From Marinifilum_A sediminis (lineage in GTDB: Bacteria; Bacteroidota; Bacteroidia; Bacteroidales; Marinifilaceae): 64,000 nucleotides of DNA. Positions 45,969-56,567 of this stretch are shown here, in pieces. The notes beneath the pieces are model-generated. The model did not search any database and had not been told where the DNA came from. It was given only the letters and a program-made list of their open reading frames with translations. The DNA is taken from contig CANMCX010000005.1 in the NCBI GenBank assembly GCA_947496465.1, forward strand, positions 1 to 64,000. The letters are read 5' to 3'. Each line of letters begins with the position of its first letter. Positions within the stretch are counted from its first letter, which is position 1. The translations under genes and the position numbers were made by a program.

Positions 45969-47468
45969 ATGATCATTACCAAAACAAAGCTCTCACTTGT
46001 ACTTGCAATATGTATTGGAGCAATATTTTTAAGCTCGACAAAAGCAAATGCACAAAAAGAAATCACCTTAGAGGAATCTCTTTTAATTGCTTTTGAAAAT
46101 AGTCCTGACATTAAAAAATCGAGGATTAATATGATGCAAAACAAAGAACAATTGAATGCTCAGTTGGCATCTTTGCGTTCCCGATTTTCATTCGATGTAA
46201 CTCCATTATCTTATAGCAAAACAGAAACCTATGAGGAGTATTTCTCAAAATGGAATACGTCTGAAAATAAAGGTGCAAATGGAACATTTATTGTTTCTCA
46301 ACCTATAAAATATACCGATGGTAGATTGTCTTTAAGAAATGAATTTGGCTATCAGGATAACTACTCTGAAGCAAGTAATTCTTCCTACTCAGGATATAAC
46401 AATTCACTTTATATGCAGTATGATCAGCCGCTATTCACCTACAATAAAACCAAAATGGATTTAACCCGCAATGAGTTGAATCTTGAAAATGCAACTCTTG
46501 CCTACTCCATTCAAATGTTGAATATGGAGCGACAAGTAAATCAAGCATTTTATTCAATCTACCAAAAACAGATGGCTTTAAAAATTGCCGAGGAGGAGTT
46601 CGATAATCAAGTAATAAGTAAGGATATTATTGCAAGTAAGGTTGAGGGTGGGTTGTCAGCTAAAGAAGAGTTGTATCAGGCTGAGTTAAATTTTGCTACC
46701 AGTAAATCTAATTTAGATAACAATCGGGTTGAATTGGAAAATGCAAAAGACGAATTCAAATTGCTTTTGGGTATTTCTCTTTACGAAGACATTACAGTTA
46801 GTACCGATATTAAATATGTCCCTGTAGTTGTTAATTTAGAAAAAGCGATCCAAAATGGTTTAAGTCAAAGGTTGGAATTAACACAGCGTGAAATTGATCT
46901 GAACAATGCCAAATTCGATTTGATTCAAACCTCTGCTGTAAATGAATTCAAAGGAAATGTAAGTCTTTCGATCGGGATTATGGGAAATAACGAAAAACTG
47001 GCAGACGTATACAACCGACCAACCAAAAGTCCGAAAGCTGAAATTACTTTTTCCATTCCAATTTTTGATTGGGGCGAGAGAAAAGCCAGAATAAGAGCTG
47101 CCGAACTGGAAGTGGAAAGTCGTGAAATTGATAAGAATGTCTTGAAAGATGACATCACAATCAACATTCGAAAAATTTATAGAAACCTACAGAATTTGAT
47201 TCAGCAAATAGACATTGCCAAGCAAAATGAAAAGAATGCTGAATTGACCTACGATATCAATTTAGAGAGATATAAAAACGGAGATTTAACCAGTATAGAT
47301 CTGGAGCGATTCCAGAATCAGTTATCTGAGAAGAAAATGAATCTTGCTAACTCACTGATCAACTACAAACTTGAATTGCTGAATTTAAAAATACAATCTC
47401 TTTGGGATTTTGAAAATGACAGATCTTTTGTTCCACAGGAGCTTCAGGAAAATCTGATAATGGAATAA
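45969..47468 (+). CDS. TolC-family outer-membrane efflux protein
   Basis: A 499-residue channel with a signal peptide (to about 29, 'KANAQKEITLEESLLIAFEN'). The two-fold repeated long coiled coils are visible ('QMLNMERQVNQAFYSIYQKQ' and 'LKDDITINIRKIYRNLQNLI'), with 'YKNGDLTSIDLERFQNQLSE' in the second. It forms the outer-membrane duct for the pumps that follow, 22 bases after the permease and 40 before the adaptor (13 if the upstream adaptor ATG is used). Confidence 0.93.
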   Translation: MIITKTKLSLVLAICIGAIFLSSTKANAQKEITLEESLLIAFENSPDIKKSRINMMQNKEQLNAQLASLRSRFSFDVTPLSYSKTETYEEYFSKWNTSENKGANGTFIVSQPIKYTDGRLSLRNEFGYQDNYSEASNSSYSGYNNSLYMQYDQPLFTYNKTKMDLTRNELNLENATLAYSIQMLNMERQVNQAFYSIYQKQMALKIAEEEFDNQVISKDIIASKVEGGLSAKEELYQAELNFATSKSNLDNNRVELENAKDEFKLLLGISLYEDITVSTDIKYVPVVVNLEKAIQNGLSQRLELTQREIDLNNAKFDLIQTSAVNEFKGNVSLSIGIMGNNEKLADVYNRPTKSPKAEITFSIPIFDWGERKARIRAAELEVESREIDKNVLKDDITINIRKIYRNLQNLIQQIDIAKQNEKNAELTYDINLERYKNGDLTSIDLERFQNQLSEKKMNLANSLINYKLELLNLKIQSLWDFENDRSFVPQELQENLIME

Positions 47469-47508
47469 TCTACAAACAATCATGACACACCATACAAACG
47501 CCTACAAT

Positions 47509-48558
47509 ATGAAACGAATTGCATTTATCATCATTAGTTTAGCCTTATTTACAGCCTGTAACGAAAAAGATACGGAGTTAAATAAAGATATCGCCGTTCA
47601 GGTATCTGTTGAAGAAATTGTTCCCAAAGGAATAGAAAAATACATCAGTACAACCGGAACAGTGAATCCGATTAAAACGGTCGATTTAAAGAGTGAGGTT
47701 GGAGGAAAATACCACCTGATGATCAATCCAAGAACCAACAGAAAATTTGAGTTGGGAGACTATGTACAGGAAGGAATCGATGTTATTGTTTTAGAGGATA
47801 AAGAGTACGAGAACAATATTAAAATCAAATCCTTAGAACTGAGATTGGAAATTTCCAAGCAAGTATTTGAGAAACAACAATCTCTTTATAAAAAAGGCGG
47901 TGTTACCCTTTCTGAGTTGAAAAATGCTGAAATTGATTTAATCAACGCAAAGTATTCTTACGAAGATGCAATATATCGTTTAGCGAAATTGAAAGTACAA
48001 GCTCCTTTTTCAGGCATTATCACCAACCTGAATTATTATACCGAAAATACTCGTATAGAAGCAGCATCACCAGTTCTTAGCATGATGGATTACAGCAAAC
48101 TACATATGGAAGTACAGTTGGCTGAGAAAAATATGGGATCCATTAAAACTGGGCAGGAAGTAAATATTGTGAATTATACACTTCTAGGAGATACTTTACA
48201 AGCTGTGTTGGCTCAAATTTCACCGGCAATCGACTCTGAAACAAGATCGTTTAAAGCCATTGTCAATATCAACAACTCAAAATTAAAACTTCGCCCTGGA
48301 ATGTTTGCTAAGGGAGAGATTATTGTGGCAAGTGCCGATTCTACTATTGTAATCCCTAAGGATGTAATTCTTAACAAACAAAAGGGACATACTGTATTTG
48401 TTGTGAACAAGGGATTAGCCGAAGAAAGAATCATTGAGTTTGGTCTTGAAAATCCGGATGTAGTTCAGGTGATTTCAGGACTGGAGAAGAAAGATCGATT
48501 GGTGGTTAAAGGCTTTGAAACGCTAAGAAACAGATCGAAAATTAAAGTGGTGAAATAG
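47509..48558 (+). CDS. periplasmic adaptor lipoprotein of RND efflux (HlyD/AcrA type)
   Basis: A 349-residue membrane-fusion protein with lipobox LFTACN (Cys18). 'STTGTVNPIKTVDLKSEVGG' is the lipoyl half motif, coiled coil about 95-145, then 'IKTGQEVNI' and the beta-barrel 'KLRPGMFAKGEIIV'. It links the pump to TolC. The start at 47509 gives a normal lipoprotein signal; an ATG at 47482 would add nine unlikely residues. It is followed by the RND gene 51 bases later. Confidence 0.93.
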   Translation: MKRIAFIIISLALFTACNEKDTELNKDIAVQVSVEEIVPKGIEKYISTTGTVNPIKTVDLKSEVGGKYHLMINPRTNRKFELGDYVQEGIDVIVLEDKEYENNIKIKSLELRLEISKQVFEKQQSLYKKGGVTLSELKNAEIDLINAKYSYEDAIYRLAKLKVQAPFSGIITNLNYYTENTRIEAASPVLSMMDYSKLHMEVQLAEKNMGSIKTGQEVNIVNYTLLGDTLQAVLAQISPAIDSETRSFKAIVNINNSKLKLRPGMFAKGEIIVASADSTIVIPKDVILNKQKGHTVFVVNKGLAEERIIEFGLENPDVVQVISGLEKKDRLVVKGFETLRNRSKIKVVK

Positions 48559-48609
48559 CAAGTTCTTTTCCATAGACTTAGCCTTATTCACAGATTAAAA
48601 GAATTCAAA

Positions 48610-51600
48610 ATGAAGAAAATAACACAATTTTCGGTCAATTACCCGGTAACAGTCTCCATGATTGTTATGGCGATATTGCTTTTAGGATATGTATCCTTAG
48701 GCAAACTCAATGTTGATTTGTTTCCCGAGATGAATGCTCCCCGCATTTTTGTTGAAATTAAAGCAGGAGAACGTCCACCCGAAGAAATAGAGAAGCAATT
48801 TATTGAAAGTATAGAAGCTCAATCCATTCGTCAGAAAGGTGTAAGTCAGGTTTCGTCGGTTTGTATGGTAGGTTCGGCGAGAGTAACTGTTGAATACACT
48901 TGGGGCAGTGATATGGATGAAGCCTTTCTCGATTTGCAGAAAGCTTTAACCACATATAGTCAGGATGCTGAAATAGATGAATTCACCATTACTCAGCACG
49001 ATCCAAATGCATCACCAATTTTAATTCTAGGAATGCTTCATCCGGAAATTAAAGACATGGATGAATTGCGAAAAGTAGGTGAAAACTACATTCGTAATGA
49101 GCTGATTCGTTTGGAAGGAATTGCAGAAGTTGAACTAACAGGAACTCAGGAAAAAGAGATTCGAATTGAAACCAATCAGTACCTTTTGGATGCTCATAAT
49201 ATAACCGTAAACGAGATTGTACAGAAGATTCAGAATCTGAATCAGAATGTTTCCGGAGGAAGCATTGTAGAAATGGGAACGAAATACATCATCAAAGGAT
49301 CTGGTTTGATTCGAAATGTTGAAGAGATCGAAAATGTAATTGTAGGAATAAAACAGTCAACTGCAGCCTCTGCCTCATCATCCAATCAAATGGGTGCCAA
49401 TCAACAAACTTTGGTAAAAGACAGAGTTCCAATTCTTTTAAAAGATGTAGCTAATGTAAGCTTTGCTCCTAAGAAAGTTCAAAACTTGGTTAGAATTAAT
49501 GGCGAAAGATGTGTTGGTTTATCCATCTACAAAGAAACTGGATCGAATACTGTAAAAGCAGTTGAAGATTTTGAAAAGACAATGACTTCTATTAAAAAAG
49601 CATTGCCTGGTTACCAGTTCATCGTAGTTCAAAATCAAGGCAAGTTTATTCAAAAAGCAATCGACGAAGTGGAAGAAACAGCACTAATTGGAGTGTTAAT
49701 TGCCATACTCGTTTTATTTGTCTTTTTAAGAAGAGTGAAGGTAACTGCAATTGTAAGCTTTGCCATTCCCATTTCCATTATTGCGACATTTAATCTGATG
49801 TATTTTAATGGTTTAAGTTTGAACATTATGACCTTAGGTGGTTTGGCTTTGGGAGCTGGTATGCTGGTTGACAATGCCATTGTAGTAATTGAAAACATCT
49901 TCAGAAAAATGGAAATGGGCTTATCCGTAAAGGATGCAGCCATTGAAGGAACCTCAGAAGTTGGAGGTGCAATTGTTGCCTCAACACTTACAACCATTGT
50001 GGTTTTCTTACCAATCGTTTATTTGCATGGTGCATCAGGAGCTTTGTTCAAAGATCAGGCTTGGACAGTTGCGTTTTCCCTTATTGCTTCCCTTTTTGTT
50101 GCAATTCTGGTTATCCCAATGTTATTCAATTATGCATACAAAGGGAAAAAGAAAAAAATAGAATTCAAATCCGTAAAAATAGGATGGTATGGAGACCTGC
50201 TTTCTACACTTTTGAATCGCAGAAGTTTGGTAATTGGTAGTGCTTGTGTACTAATTATACTTACCGGTTTAATTCTGCCCTATGTTGGTAATGAATATCT
50301 ACCTAAAAGTGGAGTTGGTGAATTTAGTTTGGATATAGAATTAAAGGAAGGCACGCAACTGGATAGAACATCTCAAACGGTGGAGGCAATTGAATCTATG
50401 CTCCATCAATCCATGGGCGACCAAATTGCCAATATTTATACACAGGTTGGACCAGGTAGTGGTTCCAATTCCGATAAGGCAGTTTTCCAAAATGAAAATA
50501 CTGCCAGCATTAAAATTCGCTTGAAGGATGAATATATCGCTCAATCGGAAAGCATTCTCAAAAATGTAGGAACAATGGTTAGCGATATTCCTAATGCAGA
50601 GATATCAATAATACGAGATGAAACAGCACTTCAATCGACCATTGGAACCGAAGATGCTCCAATTGAGGTAGAAGTAAAAGGGAAAGATATTGAGGTATTG
50701 GAAAGAATTTCAAACGAAATTAAAGGGCTATTGGTTCAAGTTCCTGATTTGGCAAATGTGAAAACCAATATCGAAGAAGGAGCTCCAGAAATTGATGTTA
50801 TCATTGATCGTTATAAGGCTGGAATTTTCAACCTTTCAACAGATGCCATTACGGGTCAGCTACAAGATATGTTGATGGGTAAAAATGCTGGTAAATTCGA
50901 AAAAGGTGGAGAAATGAACGACATTAGCATTCACATGCCTGAACCAGGTTTATCCGAATTGAATACCCTTTTGCTAAAAAGTGGAGATTCTGAAATTCCT
51001 CTATACGAAGTAGCTACTATCAAAAAGTCGTCTTCTCCAAAACAGATGTTAAGAAGAAATCAAACGCGAATTGGTAAGATTAGTGCCGATATTCAGGGAG
51101 ATGCTGCTTTTGATCAAGTCATAGAGAAAATCAACGACAAATTAGCAAATGTTAATTTACCACAAGGTTATCAGGTAAGCTTAATTGGAGAAGAACAGAA
51201 AAGGCAGGAAGCCCTTTCAAATCTTAGTTTTGCATTAATGTTGTCCATCATTTTGGTCTATATGGTTATGGCTTCTCAGTTTGAATCTTTAATTCATCCA
51301 TTCACCATTTTACTAACCATTCCTTTGGCTGGAGTTGGAGCAGTTTGGGCATTCTTTATATTGGGAATTCCAATGAATATTATGGCTTACATTGGTATTA
51401 TTATGCTTGGAGGTATTGCGGTAAACGACTCTATTATTCTGGTTGATGCTATCAATCAGTTCAAGCAACAAGGCAATTCTCTAAAAGATTCGATTGTGAT
51501 GGCAGGAGAAAATAGAATTCGCCCAATCATCATGACAAGTATAACCACCATATTAGCCCTACTTCCGTTGACAATAGGCTTTGGTGAAAGTGCTGCTTTA

Positions 51601-51753
51601 AGAGCTCCAATGGCAATTGCGGTTATTGCGGGTTTGGTAACATCCACCTTACTTACATTGGTTGTAATACCTTGTGTATACTATGCTTTTGATAGAGTGC
51701 AAACTTTTTTCCTTGAATCAAGAAAGGAAAGGCTTAACTACACAAAAGAGTAA
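48610..51753 (+). CDS. RND efflux permease (HAE type)
   Basis: A 1047-residue, 12-helix proton-driven pump of normal family length. 'GYVSLGKLNVDLFPEMNAP' opens the first porter domain. TM4 has 'GAGMLVDNAIVVIENIFRKM' with one Asp where AcrB has Asp-Asp (D-N here, a common variant), and 'IGIIMLGGIAVNDSIILVDA' lies in TM10. It forms a pair with the following RND-ABC chimera, as MdtB/MdtC-type heteromeric pumps do; whether the two assemble together is unknown. Confidence 0.96.
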   Translation: MKKITQFSVNYPVTVSMIVMAILLLGYVSLGKLNVDLFPEMNAPRIFVEIKAGERPPEEIEKQFIESIEAQSIRQKGVSQVSSVCMVGSARVTVEYTWGSDMDEAFLDLQKALTTYSQDAEIDEFTITQHDPNASPILILGMLHPEIKDMDELRKVGENYIRNELIRLEGIAEVELTGTQEKEIRIETNQYLLDAHNITVNEIVQKIQNLNQNVSGGSIVEMGTKYIIKGSGLIRNVEEIENVIVGIKQSTAASASSSNQMGANQQTLVKDRVPILLKDVANVSFAPKKVQNLVRINGERCVGLSIYKETGSNTVKAVEDFEKTMTSIKKALPGYQFIVVQNQGKFIQKAIDEVEETALIGVLIAILVLFVFLRRVKVTAIVSFAIPISIIATFNLMYFNGLSLNIMTLGGLALGAGMLVDNAIVVIENIFRKMEMGLSVKDAAIEGTSEVGGAIVASTLTTIVVFLPIVYLHGASGALFKDQAWTVAFSLIASLFVAILVIPMLFNYAYKGKKKKIEFKSVKIGWYGDLLSTLLNRRSLVIGSACVLIILTGLILPYVGNEYLPKSGVGEFSLDIELKEGTQLDRTSQTVEAIESMLHQSMGDQIANIYTQVGPGSGSNSDKAVFQNENTASIKIRLKDEYIAQSESILKNVGTMVSDIPNAEISIIRDETALQSTIGTEDAPIEVEVKGKDIEVLERISNEIKGLLVQVPDLANVKTNIEEGAPEIDVIIDRYKAGIFNLSTDAITGQLQDMLMGKNAGKFEKGGEMNDISIHMPEPGLSELNTLLLKSGDSEIPLYEVATIKKSSSPKQMLRRNQTRIGKISADIQGDAAFDQVIEKINDKLANVNLPQGYQVSLIGEEQKRQEALSNLSFALMLSIILVYMVMASQFESLIHPFTILLTIPLAGVGAVWAFFILGIPMNIMAYIGIIMLGGIAVNDSIILVDAINQFKQQGNSLKDSIVMAGENRIRPIIMTSITTILALLPLTIGFGESAALRAPMAIAVIAGLVTSTLLTLVVIPCVYYAFDRVQTFFLESRKERLNYTKE

Positions 51754-51775
51754 ACAGATATCAGCAAACAGTAAC

Positions 51776-51803
51776 AAGCCAAACAGCCAAAGGCTATAGG
51801 CTT
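51776..51803 (+). other. nested hairpin between the two RND genes
   Basis: AAGCC...GGCTT encloses AGCC AAA GGCT in the 64-base gap. There is no T run, so rather an mRNA-processing or stability element than a terminator. Confidence 0.3.
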
Positions 51804-51817
51804 TAAGCTTAGATTAT

Positions 51818-54800
51818 ATGAATTTCATCATAAAAAGAAAGGTTTTAATTGCAATGCTCTTTACGGGTTTAAGCATGTTGGGGTATTTCTCCTACAAGCA
51901 ATTACCCGTTGAGTTGATTCCTAATGCCAATCTTCCCATGCTTTTTGTTCAGGTTGGAACAGGAATAGAGGTTGATCCTCGATACATGGAGAGTCAGGCA
52001 ATTATTCCTTTGGAAGGAGTTGCAGGAAGTTTGGAAGGAGTTGAGAAAATTTCCTCAACAGCAGGACAGCAACGTGGAAGTATTGAAATTTCCTTCGAAC
52101 AGGGAACCAATATCAAATATGCCTATTTAAAGCTTGCCGAAAAGGTTGAGGAGGTAAAGAAAGATCTGCCGGCAGAATTTCAAATACAAGTTTTAAAGTT
52201 TGATATGGAGCAACTCAACAACATGTTCATGACCGTTCAGGTACGTGGAAGTGGAGGTGTTGACAGAGTTCGACAAATTACCGAAAATGAGATTCTGGAT
52301 AAATTCCAAAATATAGAAGGGATTGCTAATGCGGCTGTTTTTGGAGGTCGTGAAAAGTCGATAGAAATATTGCTTCGCGATGATGTTTGCAAAAGTTATG
52401 GCATTAGTCCATCAGAGGTAAGATCCGTTTTAAATCAGAACAATAACTCCAGAACTTTTGCGGGTAAGGTGATCGAAAATGATAAAATGCACTTTGTGAA
52501 TGTAGTTTCGGAATATACCGATATTAAGGAGTTGCATGAACTTGTTGTTAAAAAACAGGGAGATATCAGGTTAAAAGATATCGCCTACATTAGTTTTGGT
52601 GTAAAGGAACAAACCTCATACAGTCGTGTAAATGGCAAGGAAGCTGTTACCATGCAGATTACCAGAGATGCTCAATCGAACATTATTAAACTATCCGCGG
52701 TCACTCTCGAAAAAATTAAGGAATTAAATGAAGAACTGAAAGGCAAGGATATTGAAATTGTGGTGCAAACCAATATGGCTGAAACCATGGAAACCAATAT
52801 CGATTTAATAATCGAACTGGCTTTGGTTGGTGGTGTTCTGGCTATTTTCATTCTGTGGATTTTCCTGAAAAACATCCGATTGGTGGCTGCTATTGCCTTG
52901 GCAATTCCAATATCGGTTTATACCGCTTTTAATTTCTTTTACGCTTATGGTATTAGTGTAAACACACTTACCCTTTTAGGTATGGCACTGGCTATTGGGA
53001 TGCTTCTGGATAACAGCATTGTAGTTCTCGAAAACATATACCGACTGGCAGCACAAAAGAAAGATCCAGATACAGCTGTCATTCAGGGAACACGTGAAGT
53101 TTGGAGATCGATATTTGCAGCAACACTTACAACAATTACCGTATTTCTTCCCTTTACCTTTTCATCTAATTTCCTGATTGGGTTAATGGGCAAACACATT
53201 GGTGTTTCCATTATTTCTACTTTATTGGTTTCGCTTGTTGTTGCTCTTCTACTAATTCCAATGATTACCCATAGTTTCCTGAAGAGAAAAGGTGGGATTC
53301 GCACAGTTAATTTTGAAAACATCTCCTATCACAACCGTTTGGTTCAGATTTATTTGGTAATGCTAAAGTCTTGTATGCGCCATCCTGGAAGAACCATTTT
53401 GGGAGCATTGGGATTGTTCTTTATCACACTGCTTATCAGTTTAGGATTAAGTTTTATATCTACAGAAGAGACCGAAACCAAGGATTTGAAGTTGTATGTA
53501 ACCCTTCCCGGGGGAACTACACTTAAAAATACCGATCTGTTTATTCGTGAGGTAGAAGGAAAACTGGAATCTCTTGAGGAGAAAAAAGACATTACAAGTC
53601 AGGTTTACGAAGAAGAAGCTGTTCTTACCATTTCCTTGATTGATGATTATCGTGAGAAACAAAATTTATCAGTTCCGGGAATCAAGCAAAACATTCTGGA
53701 ACGTTTGGATGATTTACCAAAAGCATCATTTAGTTGGGAACCTCCTGCGCAAGGTCGCCGATTTGGTGGTGGCGGAGGCGATTTCGGTGGAGATAATCCA
53801 TTTATGGAAATGCTGGGAATTGGAACACAACAAGAGAAATTGGTAATTAAAGGACAAGATTTTGATAAGATGCTGGATCTGTCAGAGGATTTAGAATACT
53901 ATTTAAGTCAATTGAGTTCCATTAAAAATGTGAATGTTAGGATTCCTGCAAAACGACCTGAATTGCTACTGGAACTCGACAAGCAAGTTATGGCTTTGTA
54001 TGATATTCCTGTCAGCTCTGTTTTATCTGAATTGAATTCCTTTCAAAAGGAATTTGCCAGTGGTGCCACATTTAAAGATGGAACCGAAGAGTACGATATC
54101 ATTATAAAAACTATTAATGACACAGAACTGGAAACCCGCGATGCAAAAGACTTACGACAGTTAACAGTCCGTGGCAACCAGGGTGCTGAATTCGAATTGC
54201 AATCCATCAGTAAGCTAAATTTTACTGATGGATTGTCAACCATTAAAAGAACCAATCAGGAGAAGCAACTTGAGGTACAGTACAGCTTTTTAGATGAAGT
54301 AAACGATGAAAAAGATTTACTTACCGCAGGCAGAGTTGATGTTGACGAAATGGTGGAACGAATGACATTGCCTTCGGGAATTGCCGTTGAAATCATTCAC
54401 GAGGACAATACCCTTGGCGAATTTAGCTTTCTAATGCTGATGGCAATTGTTTTGATCTTTATGATTCTTGCATCGGTATTCGAATCTTTTACCATGCCAA
54501 TTGTAATGATGTTTTCCATTCCAATGGCAGCTATTGGATCATTGCTTGCGCTGATTGTAACCGGAACATCTTTGATGAATGCCAATGTATTTACTGGTTT
54601 AATCATTCTACTGGGAATTGTAGTCAACAACGGAATCATCATGATTGATTATTCCAATGTGTTGCAAAAAAGAGGTTATCGTGAATCTCGTGCATTGATG
54701 ATGGCTGGACTGGCTCGTATTCGCCCAATATTAATTACAGCAATTACAACAATTATAGCACTTATGCCACTGGCATTAGGTCGTGCTGAGTACGTTACCC

Positions 54801-56557
54801 AAATTGGAGTTCCTTTTGCAATTACCGTAATTGGAGGCTTAAGTTTAAGTACGGTATTAACTCTGGTTTTTATTCCGACTTTATACGCCGGATTGCGAAC
54901 CAGTTTAAACTGGATGCAAAGCCAAGAGGTGTGGGTTAAAGCAATACAGATAATTGCATGGGTAGCTGGAGCCTATTTTATTTACACCGAAGTAGATAGT
55001 AAAATATGGCAAATTATTGATTTTCTGGTATTGCTGATCTCAGTTCCTGCATGCACATACTTTGTTCAGGCAGGTTTAAGAAAAGCCAACGAAGAGCTAA
55101 TTGCTGCCGACGAGCCTCTGCGTATCGAAATCAGAAATTTAGTGAAGATTTACGATTGGGACGGACGCTTTACTCGTGAGTGGAAATCGGGATTAAAAAT
55201 TCGGGAACGATTGGGGTTAAAGGAGTCTTACGATACGTTTAAAGATTTTGTGACCCTTATCTGGCAGTTGCCATTAATTGCCTTTGTAGTGTTCTTCAAC
55301 TACTATCATCTCGAAAATGAGTATTGGATGCTGTTTCTATCCCTTCTTTTCCAGATTATGCTCTTGTATTTTATAGCGCCAATAATGGAATATCGTAAAA
55401 ACTTGCAAGAAAGAAAAAAAGGGAAGATTGGTCGCGCTTTGATATTTGTTCTACATAGAACAATTTATTGGGCATTTCCATTGATACTATTCGCCTATTT
55501 CTACCAGAAATATCAATTGGTTGGCTTGTTGATTCCTATAGGTATCATATGGTATTTAGCCTTACAGATTAAAGTGACTTCGGATAAAATCTATCGCGAA
55601 AAAATCAATATCAATCGCCTAAAAGGATCGTTTAGTGGTCTGCGCAAATTCTTCTATCGCTTTGTGCTGATTATTCCAATTATCGGAAAAAAGAAAGTAC
55701 CATTTAAAGCAGTTAAAGGTGTTTCTTTTGATATCGGAAATGGTATGTTTGGTTTACTGGGACCTAATGGTGCCGGAAAATCTACTCTGATGAGAGTAAT
55801 CTGTGGAATTTTGGAACAAAGCTATGGTCAAATAACCATTAACGGTATTGATGTTCGTGAAAAGCGTGAAGAGTTGCAGGGATTAATTGGATATCTGCCT
55901 CAGGAATTTGGCATGTACGAAAACATGAGTGCCTGGGATTTCTTGAACTATATGGGAATTCTGAAAAATCTAAAGGACAATAAAATCAGAAAAGAACGTG
56001 TAGAGTATGTGCTAAAAGCCGTTCACATGCTCGATCAGAAAGATGAGAAAATTGGTTCCTTCTCGGGAGGTATGAAACAAAGAATCGGAATTGCACAAAT
56101 TCTCCTTCACTTGCCTAGAATATTGGTAGTTGATGAACCAACTGCCGGACTGGACCCTCGAGAGAGAATTCGCTTTAGAAACTTGTTGGTTGAACTGAGT
56201 CAGGATAGAATTGTGATTTTTTCTACTCATATTATCGAAGATGTAGCCAGCTCGTGTAACCGAGTTGCCGTAATGAAAAAAGGTGACTTGAAATATTTGG
56301 GCGAACCGGTTCACATGGCAGGAATAGCCGATCAGAAAGTTTGGATGTTGAATGTAACTCCTGAAGAATTTGAGCAATTAAAAACCGAACAGGTTATCAT
56401 TCATCACATGCGCGATAAGGATACGATTCGTGTTCGCTGTCTGGCAGATGAACATCCGGGATACGATGCAGTACATACCAAGGCTAACCTTGAAGATGCT
56501 TACTTATGTTTGTTGAACGATTCGGATGAGAAAAAAATAACAATGGTTAATGCATAA
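51818..56557 (+). CDS. RND efflux permease fused to an ABC transporter ATPase
   Basis: A 1579-residue single reading frame. Residues 1 to about 1035 are a complete RND pump: 'YKQLPVELIPNANLPMLFVQ' start, TM4 'AIGMLLDNSIVVLENIYRL', TM10 'LGIVVNNGIIMIDYSNVL', closing 'VFIPTLYAGLR'. About 1040-1290 add six further membrane helices. About 1300-1579 are a full ABC ATPase: Walker A GPNGAGKST (about 1314-1322), 'GYLPQEFG', signature FSGGMKQRIGIAQ, Walker B LVVDEPTAGLDPRE, and STHII. A Gly-rich loop (RRFGGGGGDFGGDN) lies near 645-660. The join is in frame with no stop, so this is a true fusion. The gene for a matching ABC permease follows. Confidence 0.93.
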   Translation: MNFIIKRKVLIAMLFTGLSMLGYFSYKQLPVELIPNANLPMLFVQVGTGIEVDPRYMESQAIIPLEGVAGSLEGVEKISSTAGQQRGSIEISFEQGTNIKYAYLKLAEKVEEVKKDLPAEFQIQVLKFDMEQLNNMFMTVQVRGSGGVDRVRQITENEILDKFQNIEGIANAAVFGGREKSIEILLRDDVCKSYGISPSEVRSVLNQNNNSRTFAGKVIENDKMHFVNVVSEYTDIKELHELVVKKQGDIRLKDIAYISFGVKEQTSYSRVNGKEAVTMQITRDAQSNIIKLSAVTLEKIKELNEELKGKDIEIVVQTNMAETMETNIDLIIELALVGGVLAIFILWIFLKNIRLVAAIALAIPISVYTAFNFFYAYGISVNTLTLLGMALAIGMLLDNSIVVLENIYRLAAQKKDPDTAVIQGTREVWRSIFAATLTTITVFLPFTFSSNFLIGLMGKHIGVSIISTLLVSLVVALLLIPMITHSFLKRKGGIRTVNFENISYHNRLVQIYLVMLKSCMRHPGRTILGALGLFFITLLISLGLSFISTEETETKDLKLYVTLPGGTTLKNTDLFIREVEGKLESLEEKKDITSQVYEEEAVLTISLIDDYREKQNLSVPGIKQNILERLDDLPKASFSWEPPAQGRRFGGGGGDFGGDNPFMEMLGIGTQQEKLVIKGQDFDKMLDLSEDLEYYLSQLSSIKNVNVRIPAKRPELLLELDKQVMALYDIPVSSVLSELNSFQKEFASGATFKDGTEEYDIIIKTINDTELETRDAKDLRQLTVRGNQGAEFELQSISKLNFTDGLSTIKRTNQEKQLEVQYSFLDEVNDEKDLLTAGRVDVDEMVERMTLPSGIAVEIIHEDNTLGEFSFLMLMAIVLIFMILASVFESFTMPIVMMFSIPMAAIGSLLALIVTGTSLMNANVFTGLIILLGIVVNNGIIMIDYSNVLQKRGYRESRALMMAGLARIRPILITAITTIIALMPLALGRAEYVTQIGVPFAITVIGGLSLSTVLTLVFIPTLYAGLRTSLNWMQSQEVWVKAIQIIAWVAGAYFIYTEVDSKIWQIIDFLVLLISVPACTYFVQAGLRKANEELIAADEPLRIEIRNLVKIYDWDGRFTREWKSGLKIRERLGLKESYDTFKDFVTLIWQLPLIAFVVFFNYYHLENEYWMLFLSLLFQIMLLYFIAPIMEYRKNLQERKKGKIGRALIFVLHRTIYWAFPLILFAYFYQKYQLVGLLIPIGIIWYLALQIKVTSDKIYREKININRLKGSFSGLRKFFYRFVLIIPIIGKKKVPFKAVKGVSFDIGNGMFGLLGPNGAGKSTLMRVICGILEQSYGQITINGIDVREKREELQGLIGYLPQEFGMYENMSAWDFLNYMGILKNLKDNKIRKERVEYVLKAVHMLDQKDEKIGSFSGGMKQRIGIAQILLHLPRILVVDEPTAGLDPRERIRFRNLLVELSQDRIVIFSTHIIEDVASSCNRVAVMKKGDLKYLGEPVHMAGIADQKVWMLNVTPEEFEQLKTEQVIIHHMRDKDTIRVRCLADEHPGYDAVHTKANLEDAYLCLLNDSDEKKITMVNA

Positions 56558-56567
56558 TATCAATTGA

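Noticed and set aside
53083..53322. Antisense open frames within the RND and RND-ABC genes (also near 49650, 52672, 54397, 56012)
   Set aside because: Composition reflects the opposite strand of membrane-protein codons; no start context or family motif.
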